Shown here: piece after piece, positions 12,201-21,416 of the stretch | Numbering within the stretch: the stretch's first letter is position 1 | Layout: each line of letters begins with the position of its first letter | Assembly (NCBI RefSeq): GCF_022458985.1 | Contig: NC_061776.1 | Span: 4,820,088 to 4,884,087, forward strand | Source of the DNA: Mugil cephalus | Lineage: Eukaryota; Chordata; Actinopteri; Mugiliformes; Mugilidae | Length of the DNA stretch: 64,000 bases | Direction: 5' to 3' | Notes under the pieces: model-generated | Database searches by the model: none | The model's input: the letters and a program-made list of their open reading frames with translations, nothing else | What the model was told of the DNA's origin: nothing | Made by a program: the position numbers and the translations under genes

Positions 12201-12547
12201 CACTCCTCCCCCCTGACCCACATCTGTCCGGCCTCGTGAGGCACTTTGTCACCGTGGTTAATGGTTAGCAGAACCTGAACTTGTGACTAAACCGATAAAC
12301 TAATTAAAAAAACTCATAAAAAACCTCGAAGACGGACGCGACTTACGTTGAGCTCTATGATCCAGAGCAAGGTGATGAACAAGAGGTCGAAGGTGACGAA
12401 GAGGCAGAAGGTCCTCCTCACGTCTGAGATGCACTTCTTCTCTCCGGCTTCGTACGACTCCACCCTCACGGAGACCGCCGCGGCGTTGATGGGCCCGGAC
12501 CCCCTGGCCGCCCGCGAGTCGACGCTGCCGCTGCACGCGCTGTCCAT
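7705..12547 (-). CDS. stard3nl: STARD3NL (MENTHO), MENTAL-domain late-endosome protein, 7 coding exons
   Basis: Exons join(12547-12347, 10687-10610, 10517-10440, 9976-9923, 9040-8923, 8057-7959, 7769-7705) splice in frame to 230 residues; human STARD3NL has a similar length. Residues 41-170 form the MENTAL domain with four membrane segments at about 47-65, 94-109, 115-134 and 144-163; signatures include [14 protein letters not shown] and [20 protein letters not shown]-like motif (FYSPPE, 201-206) should bind VAP proteins of the ER. The protein ends soon after the FFAT region, so it is STARD3NL rather than STARD3, which would continue into a START domain. By family knowledge it is a cholesterol-binding late-endosomal membrane protein that tethers endosomes to ER. 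The ATG at 12,547 has a good context (A at -3, G at +4). Every intron begins GT and ends AG. Confidence 0.95.
7959..8057 (-). CDS. stard3nl: stard3nl coding exon 6 with FFAT-like motif
   Basis: A 99-nt exon encoding residues 177-209, including [10 protein letters not shown] and GPFYSPPES. The FYSPPES segment matches the FFAT-like VAP-binding site of STARD3/STARD3NL. The acceptor is gtttcag and the donor GTCAGT. Confidence 0.9.
8150..8234 (-). repeat. Dispersed repeat R2, copy 2
   Basis: Reverse-complement relative of 1,790-1,880, with the core gagctccccctggtggctg-like segment read here as cagctccccctggtggctg. It lies within intron 5 of stard3nl. Confidence 0.6.
8412..8447. repeat. (AAAT)n microsatellite
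   Basis: About eight perfect aaat units within stard3nl intron 5. Confidence 0.95.
8923..9040 (-). CDS. stard3nl: stard3nl coding exon 5
   Basis: A 118-nt exon encoding [20 protein letters not shown] and [15 protein letters not shown] (residues 138-176), the fourth membrane segment and the end of the MENTAL domain. Its acceptor reads gtgtgtag and is the end of a long TG-type microsatellite, with no ordinary pyrimidine tract. The donor is GTGAGT. Its length is not a multiple of three, so skipping would shift the frame. Confidence 0.93.
9041..9366. repeat. (CA)n / (ACAGAC) compound microsatellite at the exon 5 acceptor
   Basis: About 325 bp of CA dinucleotides broken by cagaca and cagaaaca variants. 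On the sense strand of stard3nl it reads TG and TGTCTG repeats and runs directly into the gtag acceptor of coding exon 5 at 9,041. Cys-Val-rich open frames across it are translation artefacts of the repeat. Confidence 0.97.
9367..9922 (-). other. stard3nl: Remainder of stard3nl intron 4
   Basis: AT-rich intron sequence with t-runs and att-rich segments between the microsatellite and coding exon 4. No RNA gene or exon is seen. Confidence 0.7.
9923..9976 (-). CDS. stard3nl: stard3nl coding exon 4
   Basis: A 54-nt exon encoding [18 protein letters not shown] (residues 120-137), the third membrane segment. The acceptor is gtccag and the donor GTAAGA. Confidence 0.93.
9977..10439 (-). other. stard3nl: stard3nl intron 3
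   Basis: Contains a short (ATC)n run at about 9,995-10,016 next to exon 4 and otherwise AT-rich sequence. The methionine-run frame here is that repeat read through, not a gene. Confidence 0.75.
10440..10517 (-). CDS. stard3nl: stard3nl coding exon 3
   Basis: Also exactly 78 nt and phase 0. It encodes [16 protein letters not shown] and KLRHWWAIA (residues 94-119), the second membrane segment and the conserved RHWW turn. The acceptor is ccctcag and the donor GTAAGT. Confidence 0.94.
10610..10687 (-). CDS. stard3nl: stard3nl coding exon 2
   Basis: A 78-nt exon in phase 0 that encodes [13 protein letters not shown] and on to FFDIF (residues 68-93). It is preceded by an AG at 10,689-10,688 and followed by GTACGT. 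Confidence 0.93.
10688..12346 (-). other. stard3nl: stard3nl intron 1 of the coding region
   Basis: A 1.66-kb intron. It contains (ATT)n near 11,500-11,525 and, from about 11,560 to 12,116, sequence related to the MITE at 6,425-6,963 in the opposite orientation, ending gagggttaa. The open frame at 10,866-11,240 on the plus strand does not resemble a protein family. Confidence 0.7.
12347..12547 (-). CDS. stard3nl: stard3nl coding exon 1
   Basis: Encodes residues 1-67: a cytosolic, low-similarity N-terminus, then the conserved [17 protein letters not shown] start of the MENTAL domain and the first membrane segment. The exon ends after IIELN with donor GTAAGT (12,346-12,341). The exon is very GC-rich. 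An in-frame GTG upstream at 12,616 is not an ATG and was not used. Confidence 0.92.
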
Positions 12548-12737
12548 CGTTGGCCACGCTCGCCGCTCGCCGCCCGCCCCCTCCCAACCCCACAGGACGG
12601 GACTGGCCCGGCCCACTGGTCAGTGTTCGGAAGGTGGACTTTGAAAGTCAAAGGCGGTGGGACATGGGAGCAGGAAGCCCGGGCTGGTCTGGTTCGACTC
12701 AGGCTGTGTGGACGAACTGCATCACTGCACCTGGATG
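12548..12737 (-). other. stard3nl: Probable 5' UTR of stard3nl
   Basis: GC-rich sequence upstream of the ATG. On the minus strand a ccttcatccag acceptor lies just above 12,737, suggesting that the exon begins there with a spliced 5' UTR. A short upstream ATG frame (starting ATGCAGTTCG) ends in TGA before the main start. Confidence 0.5.
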
Positions 12738-12886
12738 AAGGAAACGTCCAGATCTGCATTAATTTAGATTATCTTTGACGTCCTTCTTTAAAGTTGGGAT
12801 GTGCCAATCGATGCTAAATTTATAAAAACGATCCGAGTCAGAATCAGGCTTAAGCCAAGTCTGATCTTCTGTAGTTATTTATTTAA

Positions 12887-13330
12887 CCTCCTGAGACCCA
12901 AGCACTTTAAGATTAAGATTTTAAGATTAAGAGTAGGACTTAAGAAGTATAAAAAAAATAAGCATCGTATTTGAACTGGATGTAGGTTTATGGACACAGG
13001 GATTATTTCACTGTATATTACAATTTAAATCACCAATTTAAGTCCCCAAAATATAAAACTGTTTTTTATTTTAATGCAAAAACAGACTTGGAAACGATGA
13101 AATCCCAACGTCCTCAAACGAGTACTTGTGAATTTGTTAAATTTTCATGTCATATCAAACAATAAAAGTTAATAAGAATAAATAAACAAGTGTACTGACT
13201 CTTTCGTTACCAGTACATGCAGACAACAGTGTCTCCTTATGAGGACGACAGCTCTAAATGAAGCAGAATAAGAAGCTGCAACAAACCTAAAACTTAATGT
13301 CCCCACGTGAGGACACCGGGTCTCAGGAGG
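12887..13330. mobile_element. MITE of TTAA (piggyBac-like) type, copy 2
   Basis: A 444-bp element with ends cctcctgagaccc and gggtctcaggagg, perfectly flanked by TTAA at 12,883-12,886 and 13,331-13,334. It shares long interior stretches (for example aaatcccaacgtcctcaaac) with 4,395-4,820 in the same orientation. It lies in the probable first intron of stard3nl and has no coding capacity. Confidence 0.88.
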
Positions 13331-13334
13331 TTAA

Positions 13335-14700
13335 GGTCTGCAATAAACCAAAAAAAAACCATGTAACTTCAGGACAAGGACTTCACTCTGGAAAACGTCA
13401 GTCAGAAATTTCATGGATGTTTGGTGAGGTGGTTGGAGATCAGGATTCAATATCAACAACGATAAATTCACCAAACAAAATCCATGGAGTCCTGCTCAGG
13501 TCAAAGGCTGCAGCCAAACAACAACAAACACTAAACGCTTAAAAGACGAAGAGAAAAGTTTCCTCTCTTCCACAGAGGGTTGGGGAGTTTATGACCAGAA
13601 CATTTCTGGAATAGAGAACCCAAGAGAAGAGCTCCCTTCTCCACACTACGTTAACTTTGACTTCGACTCGAGGAGAAGACAAGGAAAGACTTTAGGAAGC
13701 TACAGGGGAGCAAAGTTTGTTTATTTGATATGGAATAAGGCAAAAAAACTTGATCAGGACAACACTACTTTAAAGTTTATAGAAGAAAACACTTTTGATT
13801 TATGTGTCCAGTTTTTGTTTCCCTAAACGCACAGATAAAGATTTAAAGAAGAAGAAGAAGAAAGCCACATAACAACATCTGCATACAAGTGGACGGTCCT
13901 ACAACCAATTAGAGCCATTTACTTCCATAAATTAATTCACATGTTTATTTAATTTAGTCAAATTATTGAACCTGTTCATTAGTTAAAAGGTTAAAATGAT
14001 ACATTCTGGGGTACACTGAGTGAAAGGAAGACTCATAGTTAGAACCCCTTTATTTGTCCCACGATGGGGAAATTGCAGAACACTTGCGGTGTATTTGGTG
14101 CAGAGAGAGAAAGAGAAGAGATAGAGAGGATTTTGCAAAAGTGGTTTGAGGAGTTCTGAACTTTTGAACTCAAACATCAGACTGAAGGTGGAAACATTTT
14201 GTACGTTTGGAAGACGGAACAACAGAGAATAAACCAGGAAGAGATCATTTTCAAAGCACAAACATCTAGAACAACGTTTGCTGTAACCTAGAACGTGTTT
14301 TCACACTTGACCTAATTTAACACTGACTCTTCACACCCTCTGTATTTCAGGAAGGGAAACCAGTCTCCGAGCAACTGAATATACTCTTTTTTTTTTTTAG
14401 TTTAGATCAATCTTGCATTTTGTAAGTAATTACTGACAAAAACACAATGCAAATTGAGGAAAGCAGATTTACAGCCCCCCCCCCTCCAAGTACTGTAGTT
14501 TCCCCTGAAACCAAAATTGTCAGCTTCCTCTTCACATACCACACAGTTTTCACAGCAACAGCAGGACCTGTTGTTTAAATTCACTTAACCCTTCGATGCG
14601 CGGCAAACTGTCAGAGGCAAAGGCTTCTCAGCGTTTCATTCGTCTCAAATGCACACACCTGAAATACACACTGAAAGATGAGCTAAAAAACAAAAACAAA
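13335..14700. other. Non-coding stretch in probable stard3nl 5' intron
   Basis: No gene is seen. A segment near 13,930-14,040 resembles one near 16,610-16,730 (both contain gtgaaaggaagact), probably two old copies of one repeat. Confidence 0.55.
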
Positions 14701-14708
14701 AAAAAGCC

Positions 14709-15385
14709 TGCAGTTCTTCAAATGGCCACTAGAGGCTTCCTACGAAAAACGAGTGAATCTTCACTGACCTCCAATGTTAAAATGTCCAACTTCAGAGCAG
14801 AAATAACCATGTTTACAACCGGGTTTGGTCTCTACAGCTAATTTCTTCATTCATAACCAATGTACAGGGGGAGAATTGTTATACAAGTCACTGATATTTA
14901 AACTATATTGAAGCTTAAAGTTATGCATAATTAAGCACGTGGTTGCTATGAGTGAGAGGTGAGTGTCCTCAGAGGTCTCAGCTCAACCTCTTTGACTATT
15001 ACCCATTATTATTATTATCTAGGAGTTAATGGTCATTTAAGGTACTGAGGGACATATATTATAATTTTTGTTTCTACTTCCTGCTTCAACAATGGAGACT
15101 GAAACTTTAGCCGAAGATGAGTCGCACAGTTGTTTGTATCTCTGAACCTCAACCTTTACTCCATGACACGGCGTTACTAAGACAACCATGACGTGGTCGC
15201 GGTGCGTAGTTAGATTTCTGGTGAGATGCACGTCAGGCGTTCGTCGTTAGGGTCCTCGTAGGGTCTAGACTGATGCTCTAGCTATGCCGTCAAATTGATG
15301 CAGAAGCCTAAACCGGCTATTAGGTGGATTCAAGATGGCGGCGGCCTGAGACGCCACACTGAGCTTCAAAAACGTCTCTTTGGGG
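14709..15385 (-). repeat. Composite interspersed repeat R1, copy 3 (inverted)
   Basis: Reverse-complement relative of the copies at 2,820 and 3,866: the caaatggccactagaggc block comes first, then aagttatgcataattaagc, then caagatggcggcggcc followed by cacactgagcttcaaaaacg. It is longer than the other copies because of internal insertions. Confidence 0.65.
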
Positions 15386-17868
15386 AAACATGCTGGAGGG
15401 TTCGTTCATCTTTACACACCGTCACCGACGAGCTGAATGTTACAAAAGTACAATTTCTTCTTCCGTGTCTTCAATTGATCCCAATACCAAGAAATAAACA
15501 ATATCATTTTTTTTTAAACAAATAAATCTAAGCTACAGTCGTAGACATCAATCTCTAAATGCATTTTTAACCTGTTTGTGAAAGAGGTAAAATAATGTCC
15601 CATTGACACAAAGACAAAACTCACGAAACGAATGCTGGAAAAAAGAGGCTGATGGAAACGCAGGTCGGGCTGGTTTGAGTGAGCAGGAACTCAAATGAAT
15701 AACTAACGATTACTTGCTTAATCAAAATAGTCAAATGTTGTGCTACAGCGTCTCAGAATCAGAAGACATAGTAGTTTCTCTTGCTTCCTAATCCTACACC
15801 ACTTCAACATTCGGTTTAACCATTAACAACTCCGTCTACAGCCTGACCTCCGACTGTACACGACCATCACTTCCTCATGCTGATCAAAACTGAAGTGGGA
15901 GAAAAAAAGTAAAACAAAAAATAGTTGCTGACCCAGTGACGTCGGCTGCAACCAGAGTCTGCACAGAGGTAACCCAGAGGTGGCAGTGAAGCCAGTGTGA
16001 ACAGAGTCTCGTGATTAAATAAAAAGGAAACTGTTATGGTGACATACACCAGGGATCTAGAGAGACTAGTCTGAGTAATGAACAAGAGTTTATTGGTCCC
16101 TGATTACAGTAAACAGCCAATTCATAATATATAATACTAATATAATGTATTTCATCAATCATTTTCGTCATTTTTGTCTTTTAACTATTGGTCTCCAACA
16201 AGTTGCAACAGAAATGTGTAATTAATTCCCCAACTAATTTCTGACTGGCTACAATTACAAAGGATTTATTTGACAGAAAATTTTATCTTCAAAGTGGTTC
16301 GGCCCTCGGTGGAGGGTCAGAGCTGCAGGAAATAAAACAGGATAAGAACTAAATCTATTCAATACGAGAAGGTGTCTATATGTTTTTATAATAAATGAAT
16401 CAAACGTAAAAAAAAAATAACATTCGACAAAATCAAACAAATAAATGACGGATGGAGTTGCAGCTCTAGTTTCATCAATAAAAATATCCAAATTCTTGTA
16501 TTAAATTTATTCCAAAAATAAGGAAAAATCTCATCTTTTACATCTGTGCCATTGTGCATAAAAACAAAACACAAACAATGGACCAAATTAATTTCTACAA
16601 ATACATTCATCTGTTTATTTCATGTTAAGTTTGTCAGGTTATTGAGCTTTTTATTAGTTCGAATGCACTCAAATTATTCGTTTTTCAGAGCATAAGGGGG
16701 CATCCGGTGAAAGGAAGACTTAGGTTAGGTTTTTGGGACAAACCCTCGAGGATTTTACAACCTAGATCACCCAGAAATCTACTTAAACATTTTTATTTAT
16801 AAATGTATTTATGTTTAACTTTGCTTTTACACACTGACTCCAGCTTGGTTCACCTTTCAAACACTTTAACTACTGGTTGGGTTGGTAACATCTGCTCTGA
16901 ACTCCACTGCACTACAGTATTTATTTTCTCACTTAGCGTATGCTATTAATTGAGGGTTTTGTTTTAAACTGTGTCTGTGTCCTTTAACTTGTATTAACTG
17001 TATTATTTTATCATTCTTAGGGCCGTTTATACATAAGACTTGTCTTGTAGACTGCTGGTCCTGAGTTCAAATTTCATTTTCATGCAAGCAAACGACAGTA
17101 AAGTAACCTTAACGTCCATCAGAAACTATGAATTTATTCCAAACCAGAGAGAAACCAGCTCATCGAGAATTAGCATAGTTATTATGACCTGATATTTTCC
17201 TACTAAACACAATATTATCATCAAATGTTCACAAACCACCGATAACTCAGTCTTTTTTTTATTCTGTAATTACATGTGGACTGAGTGTGATAGTGACACC
17301 TGGACCAGTCATAAACGTGGATGATGTTGGAGTAAGGATCTGTCAGTGTGCATGTAGCCAAGCTCCTACGTAGAAAAACACGGTGAATGAAAAAGAAAAT
17401 AAAAAATATATTAAAATAAATATAAAATAAACAAAATAATAACAGTGAATAATAAATAAAAAAATAAAAATAGAGAATGAAATAAAAAAGAGAATAAAAA
17501 TATAAAAAATATAAAATAAATAAAAATAATAATAACAACACAGTGAAAAAAATACAAAAGAATATATATATATATATATAGAAAAAAAATAAAAATAAAT
17601 AAATAAATAACACCGTGAGGCCCCAGATGATAGCTCTGAAGCCTGACTAGGGCTACTGTTTTCCCTGAACAGCTCTGGAGAGGAGTTCCCCAGAATAATA
17701 ACACAAATAATAATAATAATAACAACAACAACAATAATAAAATAACCCGGATAACACGGAAGAAGTCCTTTAGCTCAGGGCTAAGTGTGCCAGCAAACAG
17801 GCTTAGCTCAACGTCACGTATTAAATACGCTTCTTTCTCCCTTTTAAAGTCGCCGTCGTGCCTCTTAC
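15386..17868. other. Non-coding stretch in probable stard3nl 5' intron
   Basis: No gene is seen. From 17,394 to 17,610 it is almost pure A-rich low-complexity sequence with a (TA)n run near 17,562-17,580, and (AAT)n occurs near 17,705-17,740. Long hydrophobic frames across this are artefacts of AT-richness. Confidence 0.6.
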
Positions 17869-17990
17869 CTGTTAAACTCGAACACTTTCGTGCGTTTTAA
17901 TTTCCCAAATTGACTCTGGAATGACTTGTGTTATCAGATATGAGCCTCCTCGAACCAGACGAGCAGTCACCTGTTTCCTCCTTCTCTTCC
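17869..17990 (-). other. stard3nl: Candidate non-coding first exon and promoter of stard3nl
   Basis: On the minus strand the sequence reads into a good donor, AACAG then GTAAGAGG, at 17,868-17,861, in a locally CpG-containing patch (cgccgtcgtg, acgtcacg) that stands out from AT-rich surroundings. A 5' UTR exon about 5 kb above the coding start would suit this gene. Transcript evidence is lacking, so this is inference. Confidence 0.3.
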
Positions 17991-19085
17991 TCCTCCTCCT
18001 TCTTCTTCTACTGTTTTTATTTATTTATTTTTTTTATTGGCGGTTGCCAAGGTGAAGGTGCATTACCGCCACCTACTGGACTGGTGTGGTGCAGTACACT
18101 GCAGACAAAAAAAACAAAAAACAAAAAACGAACAAATCCTGTCACACAATCACGTTTCCTTTAAACACACAATGACTTGTGAGGCTTCCTATATTGAACT
18201 TCTGCTTTCAAACTGAACATACAGAATCAGATGTATCACAATGAGCACACCATCCATCTGTGTTTTAATATTTTACGTAGTGTTTCATTTAACCCAGTAT
18301 CTAATCTGGCCTATTAAGCCCATTAAGGGTTAAGAGGTTGTTCAACCCAATTTGATACAGTCAACAAAAAAAAAAGTTGTGGATTTCAAAAAATACAATC
18401 TAATCTACAAGACTTCGTTGTTTTTATGTTCGTAAGTGCTGCCCTGCAACCTGATGGTATGATTATTGTTTTCCTAAATCCATTCTAATGTGAGTAAAAT
18501 AGCTATGAGCTCAGCTGTATATACACTACCAGGTGATCTGTGGTTCTTTTCTCAATATTTACATTATTGTATGGGATAATGTCTTGGTTGTTCAGGTGTT
18601 ATAAATAATCATGGCGGGATTTCAGGTGCTCTGCCGCCACCTTCTGGACAACAGTGAGACAACAAGAAGCGCAGCTTCAACCTGCATAAGGGGTGTGGAA
18701 TAAACAAAAGAAATCAGGAAAAATAAATAAATAAATAAATAAATAAATTAAACATTTAGTCGCTGTCAAAAATGAAATCTCAAAAGAAAACCCTACATCG
18801 TAAACCAAAATAAAAACACACCAATAAATAACATCGCAAACCTAATACAAAAAAAGATCAAGCTTGTGTGACCAAAAAGGTACAAATGAAGCTCTTTGGC
18901 AAATAATGAAACAAACAAACAAATAAACAAAAAACAAGTTCTCAATTAACAAAATTTTCACAGATTAACGACTTTGGAAGTAATCCAAAAGAACAATAAC
19001 CACAGATTCGCAGTCAGTGTCGGGCAAACCAGGTCCGTGTATGTTTTGGTCAGTAGATTTTCCGTACAAAAAATAATTAACAAAG
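17991..19085. other. Intergenic stretch, no gene seen
   Basis: Contains two short segments with gccgccacct / gccgccacctt cores (near 18,067 and 18,630) that look like a dispersed repeat, and (AAAT)n at about 18,723-18,749. Confidence 0.6.
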
Positions 19086-19740
19086 AATGGACAAAGAAAT
19101 ATCAAGAATGGAACCGTTAGAAGCCAGAAACAAAAAAACGCCCGTTTTTTTTTTTTTTTTTTGGTTTTTTTTTTGTTTTTTTTTTGTTGTTTTTTTTTAT
19201 ATTGTGCGACCGGAAGTTGTCGTTTTCAAAGTAAGAGCACGTATGAGGACGGCGCTGTTTAACAGAAGTTGATGAACGTGGATCTCTCCAGTAAACAGTA
19301 AATGAAGGAAGACTGCAGAAAATCTAAGCGGTATATTTCAGGTAAAAATTAAATAAATGCATAAATACATAAAATAAAAACAACTACGTACAATCAGGAA
19401 ATAGTTAGCTACTAGCTAATGTTACTCTGATATATGCGTGCAGAGATTTCTGCAGATAATTGTTTTTTTGCCATCACGTCAAAAAAATCCCATCAGAGTA
19501 AGGTTCTATAAACATTTTAGCCTGGGCTAGCTAGGGAAATCACAGATAGAAGTCATGTATTTGGACGCTCTTGCCATGAACACAGTCCCGTCCTCATACA
19601 CTCTTACTCTTACTTTGAAAACGGCCACTTCCAATGGCAAAATATGAAAAAATGGGCGTTTTTTTGTTTCTGTCTTCTAACGATTTTATTTTTAGAAACA
19701 AAAAATGGAAATACACCCGTCTGTAAAGTTTGTCCATCTC
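19086..19740. repeat. Long imperfect inverted repeat (foldback)
   Basis: The left arm (about 19,086-19,262) and right arm (about 19,575-19,740) are imperfect reverse complements. Both contain gttagaag, agaaacaaaaaaacgccc, gttttcaaagtaagag and tatgaggacgg in mirrored order. The loop is about 310 bp. A poly-T expansion (19,147-19,198) interrupts the left arm. It is either a foldback transposon or two copies of a repeat in opposite orientation. Confidence 0.75.
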
Positions 19741-20869
19741 TTTTCGACCCTTTTCTATCACGAAAAATGCCTTGAATTCGAATTTTAAAATGATAATCAA
19801 ATAACTGCTAATTTATTGGTTTGTTTGTTTGTTTGTTTAATTTTCTGAATTTTCTTGAAGTCTCCAGAGGAAAAATCTGCTTCACATGGGGACTCAGAAA
19901 GAGCAGCGGCCTTAACAGCCAGCAAATCCCAGCCAGTCGAAAGGGTGTGACTGCCACGTTCAAGTCTGTTTGAGGAGAACTATAAATTGTTTCTTAAGTT
20001 CTGGTGAGTAAAATTAATTATATTTACATCTTTTATGTATATTGTTGGCATTGGATTTGATGTAGCACTACTGCTGCAGTGAATGAGAGGAGACTTTTTG
20101 AATTGTTCTTGCTTCAGTAATGACATTCATCTCACCCTGCCATGCAATGTCCTCTTTTATTGTATGTCTGTATGATGTTGATGGCTTATAAAGAAGTGTA
20201 GTTCTGATTAAAGTTGGAGGTCACTGGAAGCGGAAAATACACTGCATAATAAATATAGGAAACTCCAAATGTTTTCCTTTGTTGTACATTCTGATTATTA
20301 TTATTTTTTTCTTTAAAGCTGAACTCGTAGAGGTTCTTGAAGACGTTTCACTACCGGCATCTTCAGTTCACGGGGATAGATCCTAACATCTTCTGCTTAA
20401 CATTCGAAGGAGAACGTAGACAGAGGTGAAAACAATTTATGTGCTCTTGAGGAAAAAAAATAACTTTATTGATTATCAAGTTCTTAAAACATTTCAACTT
20501 TGTTCTTTTGTTTGTTTGTTTTTTAAAAAAGAAGAAAAAATCCTGAGTTACAAGTTTAGTTCAATGACTTCATGAATGGGTTCAAACTTCATCAACATAA
20601 TAACTCTTGTTTATCTGAGTAAAATGTAAAAGTATTTTAATTTTCAATTTATTTTACAAATGCCGTCCTCATCCACAAAGATCATAATGACCAGAGTAAC
20701 ATAATCTGCATATTAATTTCAACAGCAATAATCAAACAAAGAGATGCAACTGTGATTCGAGATGTCATTTTTACAGAGAGTGAAAAAAAGGACAAATCAA
20801 TCAGTACGAATATTCAAAGCCAGCACATTTACAGTGCAGAAGGGTTTACAATTTTATGTTAAAAATATT
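19741..20869. other. Intergenic stretch, no gene seen
   Basis: AT-rich, with no recognised repeat except t and gttt runs. It precedes the TRIM array. Confidence 0.55.
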
Positions 20870-21416
20870 CATGGAAATAAAAGGCATCATGGGCAGTGAT
20901 ATCCTCCATGGCTAAACTGGTGAAACATCAAGAGAACAACCATAAACCTCTTACCATTCTAGCCTTTTTGCAAAAAACTGCTGTTCGGGGAGTAAATTGA
21001 ACACTGTTGTTGAACATTTTGGAGCTCATTCATGGTCTTGGTCTCTTTTGAAAGCCAAGACTCTGAAGTTTCTATCACAAAGAATCAGAATCACTCTAAG
21101 TGATATTGTTTTTGAAAATCAAAGTTGGCACACAGTTAAAAAATTAGAAGTTTTGGGTTCGCCTGAATTTATTTATTTTTTGATATCTGATGTCAACTGT
21201 GTTGGTTGAATCCTATAATGGCTTTTATCAATGAAATGAGAAGAAAAATAGCTATCCAACAGCAAATTACACGCAGCATTTACCAAACACAACTTGTGTA
21301 CAGAGCTCTGATTTGTTCAAAAAGCTGCTGCTGTCCCATATACGACCCAGGAGAATGTTAAAAGGTTAAACATGTCCAGGTAGCAGCCAACAAAATACCT
21401 CTGAAGTTATCTCTGT
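20870..21416 (-). other. 3' UTR region of TRIM gene T1, split by a TTAA element
   Basis: The segments 20,870-20,946 and 21,366-21,416 match the 3' UTR shared by T3, T4 and T6 (cagtgatatcctcca, aaacatgtcaaggtagcagcc). Between them lies a mobile element listed separately. In the other genes the two parts join at ctattaaacatg, which supplies the TTAA target. Confidence 0.75.
20947..21365 (-). mobile_element. TTAA-type element in the T1 3' UTR
   Basis: About 419 bp, with inverted ends: cctcttaccattct at the left and, reverse complemented, ccttttaacattct at the right. The right flank is TTAA (21,366-21,369); the left flank is a mutated TAAA (20,943-20,946). The insert splits a 3' UTR that is continuous in sister genes. 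Its interior matches 28,375-28,927 and 32,421-32,765, including the marker ctgtcccatatacgaccc. Non-coding, piggyBac-like by its target site. Confidence 0.75.

Noticed and set aside
7705-12547. STARD3 instead of STARD3NL
   Set aside because: The reading frame ends about 20 residues after the FFAT-like motif and no START-domain exon is visible downstream on the minus strand.
17221-17734. Hydrophobic Phe/Tyr/Ile/Leu-rich open frames of 107 and 130 codons
   Set aside because: Produced by A-rich low-complexity sequence; no start context, family or conservation.
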